The notes beneath the pieces were generated by a model, which saw only the letters and a list, made by a program, of their open reading frames with translations, was not told the origin of the DNA and ran no database searches. From NCBI GenBank assembly GCA_963565915.1, contig OY751485.1, positions 2,852,001 through 2,916,000 on the forward strand: a DNA stretch of 64,000 bases, written 5' to 3'. A program made the translations under genes and the position numbers. Source of the stretch: Entoloma clypeatum. Lineage: Eukaryota; Basidiomycota; Agaricomycetes; Agaricales; Entolomataceae. Each line of letters starts with the position of its first letter. Within the stretch, counting starts at the first letter, position 1. Shown piece after piece: positions 20,501-31,716 of this stretch.

Positions 20501-22571
20501 TAGCGATACTGTTCGTGCGAGAACGACGCCCACTGCTTGAGCCTGCCCTAGAGAATGTGTTCTTGACTTTTTCCCAGGTGGTTGGCCCGTCGGTGTTCCG
20601 CTTTGCCTGGGTATCGGCACCAGTCCCACGATCCTCAGAATCCGCAAACTCGAGAGGAGAGGCGACTGAGAGTCGGGTCGGATAAACCTGTGAGGATGTG
20701 GAATCGTCGCTAGCGCGTGTGACGGAAGGGGTTGGAGACAGAGCAAACATTGATGGGGAAAGTGGGACATGAGAGATGGAGGTTTCGAATTCAACGACCA
20801 AACTTTTCGAATCTGTTGATATTCGAGACGATGTGTCGTTGAAGGCAAAATGTTCTGACGATGATAAGCCGGTTGAAGATCGTGGAGACAAGGGACCTTC
20901 ATCTTGACTTTGTCTTTCCTCTCGCTCTTGCTCTGCACCTCCTTCAATTTCGTCATCCTCTCCTTCCTCGTCATCATCGATTGGCATTCTTACGTCAAGT
21001 TCTGGCACTAAAACTGTGGTTTAGTCTAGCATGGCATAGGATCACTCGGTTTTACCTGGAGTGGCGATCCAACTAATTTCACGGTCAAAAGCATCAGCGA
21101 AGGGAGTCCGGGATTGGTGTGTGTCTGTGCCGTACAAGACCTGCTCTTCATCGTCATCGTCAGTATCATATCGTTCGGTAACTTCTGCCGAAGGTCTAGC
21201 AAACGGACTCGTACGGAGAAGACTGTTTCCCGGCAGAGTCCGCAAGGGAGTACGCTGATTCAAAGATACTGGAAGATTAATCGCAGAAGTTGTAGCAGCT
21301 CCGACCTGTCCATTGGAAAGTGTGTCCGAAGAGTGAGGAATATGCAAAGCTGTGACCTGACTCTGTACGTGCCGAGCTGCCAGGACAGGCAGGCTTGCAG
21401 ACACCCGGGGAGGTGAACTGGGTTCCGGATCGTCTTCTTCTATGACAACGCTTCGTCGCCGAGGAGGTTCAAGGATCTCCCGCTGTTGTACAGATTCTCC
21501 TATCTGGAAAAATCCGGAAGGTTGTCCGACGCCCTGTGCCGATGAATCCACTGCCTGGAAAGGTGTGGCAGATCGGCTCCATGGCAAAGCATCATTGCTC
21601 ATTGGCAAGGGTGTTTGCGAAACAAGAGGTGTATTCGGGGAAGTAGACGTGAATTCCGAGTCGGATATTCCTGCATTGACACTCGTAGACCCACGCCGCG
21701 ACCTTGACCTGCGGCGTCGGCGTTTCGGCGTCGGTGAGGGTGCAGGGCGGTCGTCTCCACTGGGTTGGTCTCCATCGACTTCCTTGGTAAGCCTTCCGCC
21801 CAGTCGACTAAACATGTTGTTGCGCGCGGCGAGACGCTCTCCTCCTGTGAAGGTATTGTTGCGACTCAACCCGGCCGCCAAAGAAGCTGGATCGTAACTC
21901 TCGGTCCCACCAGTCAGCTTATGCATTGCCATTATTCTATTTGCGTTGCTTCCGCCAGCACTATTTGAACGGAAAAGACCCTTTTGCAATGCTTCAAGCG
22001 ATGGAAGCAAACTGGGAGCTTGAAACATCATGCCAGAATTGAATACGGTGGGCTCCGGAGATGTTGGTGTCGGAGATCTCAATAAGCGTATTCTCTGCAG
22101 TTCGAGCATGTGCGATGGTATAGGAGATGCGAGGTTGGGAAGACCAGCGAAATTAAGAGGTGGGGGTAATGGGCCTTCGTCAGGTGAGGAATCACCATTG
22201 GTCTGAGACGTGGGGGTAGGAGTTTGCATCGCTCTTGCCTTTCCCTTGAGATCCTTCGAGCCGCGAGAACGGGAACGGGAACGGGAACGGCGTTTGGCGC
22301 GGGCTGTTGGCGCTGGTGAAACAGGTCTCTCTACTTCTTCGGTTTCTACCTCAAGGTCCATATCCACTTCCATCGCAACAATTACAGCGGGTTCTGGGCT
22401 GGCACCCCCATTCTTGCTCTCGTCGTTGGGTCCTTTCTCGCCATCGCTCACGGCCTCTGGATGCATTGGTGGCCGTCTTCCATCCTTCATGCGCGGCAAG
22501 GAAGCGGCGCGCTTGAGTTTTGCAACCGCCTGCATCCGTGTCTGCAGGTTATCCTGCTGAGCTTGCTCCAT
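17550..22571 (-). CDS. Large PH-Sec7-PH protein (Arf-GEF-like, degenerate Sec7 active site)
   Basis: Two exons, 22571-21056 and 21007-17550, are joined over a 48-bp intron (GTAAAA..TTTTAG), giving about 1657 residues. The first ~1000 residues are Ser/Pro-rich and disordered, with an RSRSRSRSRG stretch and an acidic patch after the intron. Then come a PH-like segment (~1050-1130; SRFWSLEDDSRR, DRFLFLFNDLLIIAK), a Sec7 domain (~1145-1360) and a second PH domain (~1400-1510; RRYMFSVDDSLLRHQWVSYL). Sec7 proteins activate Arf GTPases on Golgi/endosomal membranes through a Glu in F-R-L-P-G-E-A-Q. Here that site reads INIPARLSHL and the second motif reads IQLNELLHD instead of IMLNTDLHN, so exchange activity may be lost. 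The start MEQAQQDN at 22571 is preferred over an upstream in-frame ATG at 22637. Confidence 0.8.
21008..21055 (-). other. Intron of the Sec7-domain gene
   Basis: A 48-bp phase-1 intron. Removing it joins ..WIATP to VPELDVRMP.. and bypasses the stop that otherwise ends the upstream frame at 21042. Confidence 0.8.
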
Positions 22572-23418
22572 GGTGAGGAGAGGAAACTGGACATGATTGA
22601 GTTGACCGTGCAGAGTATGAAATATAAAGATCCCCACCCTCCCTAATTAGAACGAGTTGCGATTAAGGCAAGAACAAGAGGAATGCGTCGAATAAAGGAG
22701 AGAATAGTGGGGTACGAAGAGCTGATGGGATATTGTTACAAGAGGAAAGCACAAGGCAATGCCTGTTAACAGTCGAAATTTGTTCACTACACAGTAGCCG
22801 CGGCACGTGGTGTGGGATTTGCCTCCGCCATAAGCCGTATCTACACCCGCTCTCTGTCCTTTCAACGACAGAGCGGCGATGGACTCCATAACCACTAGCC
22901 ACTGACCCCCAGGATTCCCGAGAAAGGTCGAAGACGATAGGCAATCCGCTGTGCAATGATGGATCTGGTGGCGGAATGCACTGTACAGCTTACAGATCAA
23001 TGCTTAGTCTTGCATTGGCAAACAAGTACAGGCTTCACATAGGTGTGAATACTCTGTTTTCTCTATCAGGGGTAAGAGGCTGATAAGAGGGGGTTGCTTT
23101 GATGTCCAGTAAGTATGCATTGTAATCGTACTTGGGGGTATGCGAGTGAACAATCGCTAGGAAGTGGTCGTCAGAAGGGAACGTTGACGCGTTGGTCAGA
23201 ACTCGCTGCCCCCGGCATGCATTACCACTGGATGAACCATCCTCGATTCTGGATTAATACTTGCAGGCCACGCGCAGAGAGTTTTCTCAGACAAGGCCAC
23301 GTCCTCTGGACCCTGCGCGCCCTTTGAATAACGTGTCGCAAATACAACAAGTCAGAGCGTACAAGCGGCTAATATCGATTGACCGTCACATCCGCTATAC
23401 AACAAAATTGACTATTCG
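22572..23418. promoter_or_regulatory. Shared 5' region between divergent Sec7 and cation-transporter genes
   Basis: About 850 bp between two divergent start codons. Only short ORFs without family features are present. No clear TATA or repeated operator was recognised. Confidence 0.4.
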
Positions 23419-24722
23419 ATGAATCAACGACGTCAAAATGACAACCACACCTTGGCATCATTCAACGACAAGCAGCTGGATCCACACATTCAGGAGCACC
23501 ACGAACATCAACGTGAAGCATCACATTCGCATCTCCACCTTCATTCACTGTTCACCCATTCCCATTCTGTTGGAGAGGAAGAACACCGACATGGAACAGA
23601 ACAAGTCATCGCCGTGTTCGAGGGACGAGGTGGGCATCATGACTCGCCATCATGGAATGTGTTTAACGCTTCTTGCATGACTCAGGAGACAGAGGAAGTC
23701 GTATAACGCTCCTCGGGTTCTATTTCAATGTGGTTCTGACGGTCGCTAAAGGAGTGGCTGGGTGTTTCCTGCATTCAGCGTCACTTCTTGCAGATGCGGG
23801 GCACTCATTAAGCGGTATGATTCGTTGTCTCTATTTATTCGATCACTCCATCCAACCGCTGAAGATCTACTCGGCGACGTTGTCACATTGTTTTGCTGGT
23901 GTCTGTCTCGTAAAGCACCATCCGAACGGTACCCGTATGGTTTCGCAAAGATCGAGACCGCCGGAACTGCAATCATTTCCCTTCTACTGGTCGGCGGTGC
24001 CCTTGGAATTGGATTCCATTCATACCACCTCCTCATCTCGAGTCTCGACGCGACGCTGCATGTAGGCCCTGCTCAAGAGCACTTATTGAATATCACATCC
24101 TTGGCCTCAGATGTCCGCTTTGTTGAACATGGTCATATACACGCCGTTGACCCTAACGCTGCCTGGTTTGCCGCTATCAGCGTCTTGATAAAAGAATGGC
24201 TTTATAGGATAACCAAAGTGGTCGCCGACCAAGAAAACAGTCCTGTGCTTTTGGCAAACGCAATTCACCATCGAAGCGACGCTTATTCAAGTCTCGTCAC
24301 ATTTTTAGCAATTATGGGGACCTGGTTCTTTCCTGCAATTCCCCTGGATCCCATAGGAGGTCCGTTCAACGGTCTCAACGTCGCGAGGTGAATGTGTGCG
24401 AATGCTCAATGCTCTGCTAGGTCTTCTGGTATCAATTGTCGTCTTGCGACAGGGTGTATGTCTCCTTTTTGGTGCATGCAGCGATCTCACGGACGCAGGG
24501 GTTACCGCCAAAACGCGCCGGTCCATAGAGAAGACATTGAAATCCCTGGTCATGGATAACTCGACTTCTTCAACATGTAACTCCCGCTTTTTCGCTGTCG
24601 ACAATGTCAGAGCTCGCCGCTCTGGTTCTCTATTGTTCGTGGACCTCACTGTCATCGTGTCTGGGTCAATGAGTCCTTCTTTTCCTGCAGTCAACACATC
24701 TGCCGTTCTCTGTCCGACGTGA
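23419..24722 (+). CDS. Mitochondrial Mmt-type cation diffusion facilitator
   Basis: Four exons: 23419-23629, 23686-23814, 23865-24359 and 24421-24722 (introns of 56, 50 and 61 bp), about 378 residues. The N-terminus is His-rich (HIQEHHEHQREASHSHLHLH), possibly metal-binding. CDF core motifs follow: RGSRITLLGFYFN, SASLLADAGHSLSDLLGD, RYPYGFAKIET, LLVGGALGIGFHSYHLL, DPNAAWFAAISVLIKEWLYR and ANAIHHRSDAYSS. The A-D-A-G-H and H-H-R-x-D residues form the transport site. Yeast Mmt1/Mmt2 export iron from mitochondria. The conserved C-terminal domain begins (DLTDAGVTAKTRRS..FVDLTVIV) but stops early compared with relatives. A further intron (acceptor TTTTCCTGCAG near 24690) or a real truncation may explain this. 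Confidence 0.8.
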
Positions 24723-24923
24723 TTATACACATGAGATGTACTAGTCAGGAAATATCGACGATGATGAAATAAGGATATTAAGATTTATTACTTAGAATGG
24801 TGAGAAATGTTAAAATGCGTGGTTGGTACCCGCTGAGCGGACAATCCAATGCACTTTATGCAAATAATGATACCACGATGGGCTGGAGGTGACCATCTCG
24901 AATCGCCTATGCAAGACAAAAGT
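24723..24923. other. Convergent intergenic region
   Basis: About 200 bp, AT-rich, between the 3' ends of the cation transporter and the PAL pseudogene. No gene is seen. Confidence 0.5.
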
Positions 24924-27269
24924 TTAAGTGTTTCTTGACAAGAAAGAAGCGACAAGGGGACAGGCCTCATGGATGCGGGAAATATTTTGACCAATTGAGG
25001 TATCGTCGACTCCAAGTCCATTGACGAAACGTGCATAATTCTCGGATCCACGCATGCGAACTCTCAGGGTCAAACGTACAAACTCATAAACCGGCTTCGT
25101 CCAGGTAGGGGCTGGCGGGAGCATAACCGCGTTCGCCCGAGAGGAAACTCTTCCTTAGGAAGTCGAGGAGGTCCATAGCCCGAGAAGCAACCTTTGAACG
25201 GAACTGTGAAATTAGGGCTATAGTAGGGGAAGCTAAGGAGTGGTCGGCAATTTCAGGACTTGCGAAAAAGTCGATAAATACTGTGCTTGTCGAGGAAGCG
25301 ACGGTGTTCATTCTATCAATGCCGTCCATGGTGCTGGTTTTGTCCAAAGTAGCAGCCATCACCTGGTGTAAGTTTCTTGCCAAGGCTATCTCTTGGCTTG
25401 TCGATAGAGAAGATCCAAAAGCGTTCGTGAGCTCTTCCTCGATGATGACGTGAAGGCCGGCAGCAAACTCGGATTGCAGGACACGGATGTCGAGGGCTGA
25501 GGGGGATTGAATTGCTATATACTGACCGAAATATTGGCATTCATACCTTGGCAAAGAAGATAGAGATAAGAAGCCGTCAAGCTTGACAGGACTTCCAAAG
25601 CGGTGATAGTAGCTCGAGCAGAGTTCTCTTCATGACGTTGGAGATTGCCATAGCTTGGAAATTTCCTCCATGATGTACCTCGCCCGTTTCTCCGTCGATC
25701 AAAGGGTTATCAGTGGCTTGAGCATCATAAAGGTTACTTTGATAATAAAAAAACCTACTGGAGTTGCATTCTTGTGTCACGGCATGGTATGCGGAGAGGA
25801 TGTTTTCTATCTGGGGACCAAGGAACTGAGGAGAGGGGTACCTATCCTGCCTCAATGAGTAGCGGTCGCTTTCGATGGTGATCTCCTCTTCATGCAACCG
25901 TGAGAACTTGCTGCCTTCCAAAAGGCCGAAGATATTATGAGCGCACTCAACCTACATTAAACCTCAGCAAGAATTCGACAGAAGATAAAAAGTTCGAGCA
26001 TTACCTGGCAGGGGTGAGGCCGAGCGACTTTATGAATGAAGGGATCATAAGATCCGCGAGTGCCAAGAAGTGCCTCAGTACCCATCGCTGTACATACTTG
26101 TGACAATAGAGAAAGGTGAACAGCATCATATAGCGCCAGGGATGCTGTTGAGGCGGAGAATGCGGTGCCATTAAGGATACCAAGGTGCTCTTTTGAAGCA
26201 AGACGAAGGGGGTCAATTCCGTGTTGCTTGAGGGCATCAGCTGAGGGTGATAACTGACGATCCCCGATTTGGGCAGGTCCATGGAAAGTGCGAATGGTAG
26301 GGTTGGCAACTGTAGTTTGTCGATCAAGAGAGGGGTTCAGCATGTTCAGGATGCCACGTACCAAGGGTGCCAGCAATATACGACAAAGGAGAAAGATTTA
26401 TACAAGTGAAGTTGTCAAGCCAATCGGGAGACGTCGGCTGGTGAGTGACTTGCCTCCTGAAGCGGAAATGCTTCCTCTAAGGGGAACGAGGGGCGTAACA
26501 TTAGCACTAAGTAGCTCGTTTATTTTTTCAATAAGTTTCCATCTGAGAAAGACCTATAAGATCCGACAAACATGCGACGAAAACTAGGGTTGGATCAGAC
26601 CTTACGCCAGATCGGCCACGGATAAGGGAGTTCATGCGGATCAGCATTGCACCACTAAAAAGCCAGGTAAACACGCACGACACACTGGTTATGGAAGCCA
26701 GACTTGCCGAACCCAAGCCTCTGGCATACTCGTGCTCATGGGATCCTGCAAAGGAAGGACCTCAAGAGGCTGTGTGTCGGAAGGGAGGATTCCGACATGC
26801 TGATGCTGGAGTAGCGCATGTCCGAGAAGCAGCGGCTGGTCAGTTCGAGTATCAGCTAGGTAGCATATGAGTGGGCGTAAGAAGAGGCGTGAACAAGCAA
26901 GGTCATAAGAAGAGACGTACCGCTGCCACCGAACCCAGTCGAGAGACCATAGACACTAGTCCCGCTTTCAATCTTGTTGACATTGACCGAGCGAACTTGG
27001 CAATACGGTCCTTGACAGAGAGGGAACCGTCAAGTTCCACACGGGCTTGGTGACGAGCGGCCGCAGTGACGGCGGCGATAGATAGAGTCTGACCATCTAC
27101 TTTGACAGCCCTCCCGCTCCTATGGAATTGGGGCTATGAGACGTGTACAACTAAGAAGAGGTTCAGGGGCTCACTTGTAACCTTCGAGCTCGCGATGCAT
27201 CGCAATGAACTCTGCGAGGAGAGTAGAAGAAATGGCAGTGGGTTCCGGGGCGTTTATTGACCGCGACAT
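24924..27269 (-). pseudogene. Phenylalanine ammonia-lyase (PAL) pseudogene
   Basis: The remains of a multi-exon PAL, which would deaminate phenylalanine to trans-cinnamate. Recognisable blocks in order: [96 protein letters not shown] + LSPLSYIAG (the Ala-Ser-Gly that forms the MIO cofactor); [81 protein letters not shown]. Lesions: a 1-bp frameshift near 26992-26997; an acceptor reading AA instead of AG at 26398-26399; loss of L-R-T from the RYPLRTSPQ motif near 25835; a large internal deletion joining [10 protein letters not shown] to [11 protein letters not shown] near 25620; another frameshift near 25100. ORFs of 60-156 aa are its pieces. Confidence 0.88.
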
Positions 27270-27812
27270 GCGGGTGTTGTGTTTGACGGGTGAGGTGTTG
27301 GATAACACTCGCATCGTATTTGTCAAAGACCTCCATTTGAAATATATCCGTTTCCCAGAGGGTGGGGAGTTAGTTGTGCAATTGGACAAAGGCCAGCGAT
27401 CAAGGTCAACTAAAGGTTGGCTAAGTATCTTCAGGGACGACATATGCGGTACGTACCAACTTGACTCAGCCCAGGAATCGATGTACTCGCATACATACCT
27501 ATAATTTAGCGCAGCGCGCGTTTCATGCATTCGGATGGATCTTGTACATAGAAAAAGAGACCTGGCTCGATGATCCGAACTTCTCGATTTTCCGTTCTGT
27601 TCCTTTCTGATAGAAACATGTTGAATCTATGATATAGAGTTCTATTATTCATATATAGTATGCAGTGCATGCAGCTAAATTATGTTTATATGCAATACTA
27701 GGTATCATGACTTTCGTAAGTAGAGTGAGTACTCCATGGAGTGCAATGCCAGTACCTAGGCAAGATGAAAGGGAGCGGAAATAAGACCGTGAAGGTGAAG
27801 GGAAAGGTCGAC
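27270..27812. other. Intergenic region upstream of the PAL pseudogene
   Basis: About 540 bp, AT-rich toward 27600-27720. No conserved ORF. It includes the former PAL promoter and the 3' UTR of the NIPA-type gene. Confidence 0.45.
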
Positions 27813-29825
27813 TTATCGTCTTCCGACCTGTGTCCCCGAATCTTCCCAGTCCCCAAAGTCGTCCTCGTCTCTATATAGATCCGCTGACTTCAGCCCCCCC
27901 GTGGACCTCAAACTTGCGTTTGAGCTCCCACTCATGCCGAGCGAATGATGAAAATATCTTTCCTCTGAGTCCGAGACTGCATCTATGTCGCTGGGATGCT
28001 TATGGAGTCTAGCATCTTCGTCGTTGTCGTTGTCGTTGTCGTCGTTGTCGTCGTCGCCGCGAGTCTCACCAATGAGTCTAATCCCTTCTTCGTCCTGCCT
28101 TTTCACTCTCCAACTCTTGCCCTTAAATTTATCTTGGCTGCTGTCTTTCCCCTTTCCTTTGGTAACGTTTGGTGGATGCTGTTCGCCAACTCTCAGTCGG
28201 TCCTTTGTTGGATTTTGATGATGGTCAATGTCCTCATCTCCATCCTCTAACTCAAAATCGTCTTCACCATTGTTGGCCACTGCCCACAAGACTGCCTGCT
28301 CGCTGTCCCTATCTTGCCCTATATTTCCGCCCTCTTCTTCGTCTGGCTTGCGACTGTCTCGGTCTTTGTTGTGGTTGCGACCAAGCAGGGGAGCTACATT
28401 GCCTATGGGTTCAGGCTTTTTGTGTGTGAGAAGAACGACACCCGAAATAAGCACGAGAATCGATGCAAAGATGAGGAAGAGGGTCCATGACTGGTACGCA
28501 TCGACTTCGTCGTTAAATATCAAAGAGTCTAGGAAGCTAATTCCAAGAAGTCGGCTTGAGAGCTGCGGAATTGGAACAAAAAATGAAAATACACACCCAG
28601 TCGCTGTGTAAACGCCATAGAACACGGGTACGACGAGTGTCGAGTCATATACACGGAGACCTCGATTCAAACATATGATCTGTAACACAGCTGTCGCAGC
28701 CAGCAATATTATGGTGAAGACCGGTGCGGCGTGTCCAAACTGGTTACCAGGGTTCTGTTTCGAGAGTGAGCCTGTAAGAAGTTTGACAGTCGCCTTGGCG
28801 AAAACGAGACAGGCGCCGGCAAGGCCTCCACCACAACAAGACCAGCCGATGCCAAGGGTCCAAGCAATTTGTTTGTCATCTTGTGCGCTGGTCCAGATTT
28901 CAAGCCAGGACGTTATCCAGATCATGAGCATCGTCCAGCCACGAATAATCTGCCGCATTGCTGATCGGATGCCGCGTATCAAATCAATCAAACATATCCA
29001 CCATTTTCTGGGTCGATCACTGTCATTGGTAGGATTAGTAGAGTTGCTATTCACAAACTGAACGCGGCCATGAGAAGATTCGGCAGTCGACGGGTTAGAA
29101 CTGAGGTCACCCCTGGAGAGAAGGACAGCATCCAAGCGACCAGTGACGACAAGGAGAGTGAGCAAAGCTCCTGTCATGCAGAAAAAAAAGCTAAGCCAGC
29201 CAGGTCTCCGCCATAGGTATGTGAGATGGGTGACATCTGTCTCGGAGGCAAGGCCAGAGTTGATGGAGCCGAAGGCAACGATGCCTATCACGCCTAGGAT
29301 GACGACGACTGTACCCTGTTGGTAACAGAGAGGTGAGAAGGATAAGCACCGGGGGAGAATACTTACATATATATCTGTGCTCGTAACGGGAGTGCCAACG
29401 AGAAAGCGAGCGAAAAGAAAGTTGAAAACAAGGGAGGTTGAACCAAGAGGTGCAACATATTCTGCGCGGTGCATGGTGAGGATGGGCACGTATGGGATCA
29501 AGGAAGGAGGGACGGACCTGCTCGCATATATTCAAGAGCAAGGGTGCTTCCGAGAAGCTGCGAGAGGCTGGAGGAAGAGATATCAGGACATGAAGTACAT
29601 GCAGCCGTGTTATACGCACATGTAAAGGAGCATGCCGAGCAACCAGAGCGGCCGCATCCAGTCCCTTGGGCGAACAGCTTTGGGGATTGCACTAGTGCGA
29701 ACATGGTCGAGCTTGGTGAGATTGAGGCCCGCTGCATTAAGTATAGAGGCAAGCAGGACGATGGATAGGCCGATGAGAAACGCGACGACTGAGTTGAGGG
29801 GAGTAACATGGACGGTGTCGGCCAT
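27813..29825 (-). CDS. NIPA-type magnesium transporter
   Basis: Four exons: 29825-29620, 29567-29518, 29461-29367 and 29315-27813 (introns of 52, 56 and 51 bp), 617 residues. The N-terminal membrane domain matches the NIPA/DUF803 family: GLSIVLLASILNAAGLNLTK, RPLWLLGMLLY, GSTLALEYMRAEYVAPLGS, LVFNFLFARFLVGT and GTVVVILGVIGIVAFGSI. Later helices occur at TLGIGWSCCGGGLAG, VFTIILLAATAVLQII and LFLIFASILVLISGVVLL. A ~120-residue cytoplasmic loop separates the two halves. The C-terminal ~180 residues are charged and disordered, with an Asp/Asn run encoded by a GTC/GTT triplet repeat near 28020-28065. The start codon lies 47 bp from that of the divergent TCP11 gene. Confidence 0.88.
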
Positions 29826-29872
29826 GGTGGCACTGGCAACGGGGGGGTTCTTGACCAGAGCACGTGACAGGA
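29826..29872. promoter_or_regulatory. 47-bp shared spacer between divergent NIPA and TCP11 start codons
   Basis: The two ATGs (29825 minus, 29873 plus) are only 47 bp apart, so their promoters must overlap or lie in transcribed sequence. There is no TATA box. Confidence 0.5.
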
Positions 29873-31437
29873 ATGGCTTTCGACGATGATGATGTCCGCC
29901 AAGGATATTTGCTTCACGCCCTCGCAACAGAGCCCGCCAAGGCCCTGCCGGCGGGCAAGTCGCTGTTGTCGGTGCTGACGCGTCCCCCGCCGGCCCCGGC
30001 GTCATCACGGCTAGAGGCGCACGTATCGGAGATTGTGCACAAGGCGTTCTGGGACGAGGCTTGTGTCCAGTTGGTCTCGCTGACCGCTACTAAATATCCC
30101 GACAGGCTCTCCTCACTCTCTCCTCCCCCATCCCGGCCATCCAGCTCCCCCGCCTCGGCCTCCTGTACCGCGATCTCCACCACGCCCTCGCTCCCCTCTT
30201 CCCTGCCTCCCACCCCCTTCTCCTCACCCTCTCTGCACCCATTCCTCCGACCTCGTCCCCCCTCCACTCTGCACATGCTCTTCTCAAAGACATTCTCCTC
30301 GCCCTTCGTCGCCGATGCTCCCCCATGAGAGATCCCGCCGTCGACCAGCTCCTTGCTCCTCTCCTTGCCTCAGCCCCCCCCTTCCATTCTGGGCTCCCAA
30401 CTCCCCTCGCATCCCTCCTTATTGACACCTTCAAGTCTCTCGTTGCTCTTGCAGACACTCTCAAGAACGACCTTGCTCAATCTCTCCTCGGGTCCATGTC
30501 TGACTCCCAGCTAGCCGATTTCGTCAAGCACCAGGCGCGCACTCGCGAACGCGAACTTATTCTAGATGTCGATGGGAAAATGTGGGGGACAGACCTCCTT
30601 GCTGAACCTATAAAACAGGACGTCTACCGCATCCGCATCGAGCGCTTGGGCCGGCAATGGCGTGACTGGGTTGGTGCTGGTGAGGGTCCTGTTTCGAGAC
30701 AGCACAATATCCACCCCTGGATTTCAAGGTTGATGGAAGCCTTGACAGCGCAGGTGCCTGTGTCTTGCCATCCCTTCGATCAGAGTTCAAATGCCCTTCC
30801 GCCGCAGTTTTTCTTCTGCCACCCTTCTCTTTTATATGTACAGAACTATTTACAGGCCCTCGTAATCTGCGCATCACTCAGATCTCTTCTCAAGCTCAAC
30901 CCCGATGTAGCCTCCGATTTCACGCCTCGTGTCTGGAATCTTCTGGAAGCCGAGATCGATAAAGACGAATACTCCATGCGCAGCGCCCAAAGAGATGATG
31001 CAAGAGAGACGCAAACAACGGTCCTCAACCTAGCTGATGAAGCCATTCGTGCCCAACGATCCTTGCGTAATCCTCTAACAGATGCTGAGGAGCGCAAGTT
31101 ACGTGCCGCTGTCGAGCGCACATTGCGGCTTACAGACCCTGTGTTCATCCTCCTTCAGGGAAGACTCAAGCAGGCCATTACGGCACGAATTCATACGATT
31201 CAAATCAAGGTGGCGCATACTGCAAGAGACGTAAGCACCCTAGAGAAATTGAGAACTGGCAGAGGAAATTTGTCCAGCAAAGAGCACACTAGCGGTTCTA
31301 TGAAGCATTGCCATCAAGAGGCAATCTGTGTCAAGGGCTTTGAAGACGTGATTCTTGCGCGGGAAATTGGCCGAGTTGTGCAGAAGCTCTTGATATCTAT
31401 TCAATGGATCGAGAGCCTTTGGGGAGATGAAATATAA
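29873..31437 (+). CDS. TCP11 (T-complex 11)-domain protein
   Basis: Two exons, 29873-30058 and 30106-31437, about 505 residues. The joined product reads HKAFWDEALLTLSS.., the start of the TCP11 domain, then LPRLGLLYRDLH.., LRRRCSPMRDPAVDQL (the family's RxRCAPxRDxE-like block), SMSDSQLADFVKHQARTRER, PVFILLQGRLKQAITARI and a conserved C-terminal end GFEDVILAREIGRVVQKLL. The yeast member Sok1 suppresses loss of protein kinase A; a precise role in this fungus is unknown. The proposed 47-bp intron has a GC donor (GAG/GCTTGT) and a good TACTAAAT branch region. A 32-bp GT-AG alternative exists. Another ATG at 29864 is in frame. Confidence 0.78.
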
Positions 31438-31716
31438 TGACTATGTGGTGACGTCATGTTATCTATGTGCCCTCGTATTATATATATCAAGAACAGTTTG
31501 TATGTTAGTTCCTCACCTACTAACAAAAGTATTGCTCTATTCTACAAGTACAAGTTGTGTTTTTTACTTTCTGTTGTTCTATGCAGATATATCTTATACC
31601 ACTGGAGATTACTGTCATATCTAATGACAATTATCATATCAGAATCATGGACCGTATTACGGGGTCTTACTTACTACTTATTCCAACCGTGTGTCGCTTA
31701 TCGAATTCTACATACG
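31438..31716. other. Convergent spacer between TCP11 and SSL1
   Basis: About 280 bp, AT-rich, holding the 3' UTRs of both genes. No conserved ORF. Confidence 0.5.
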
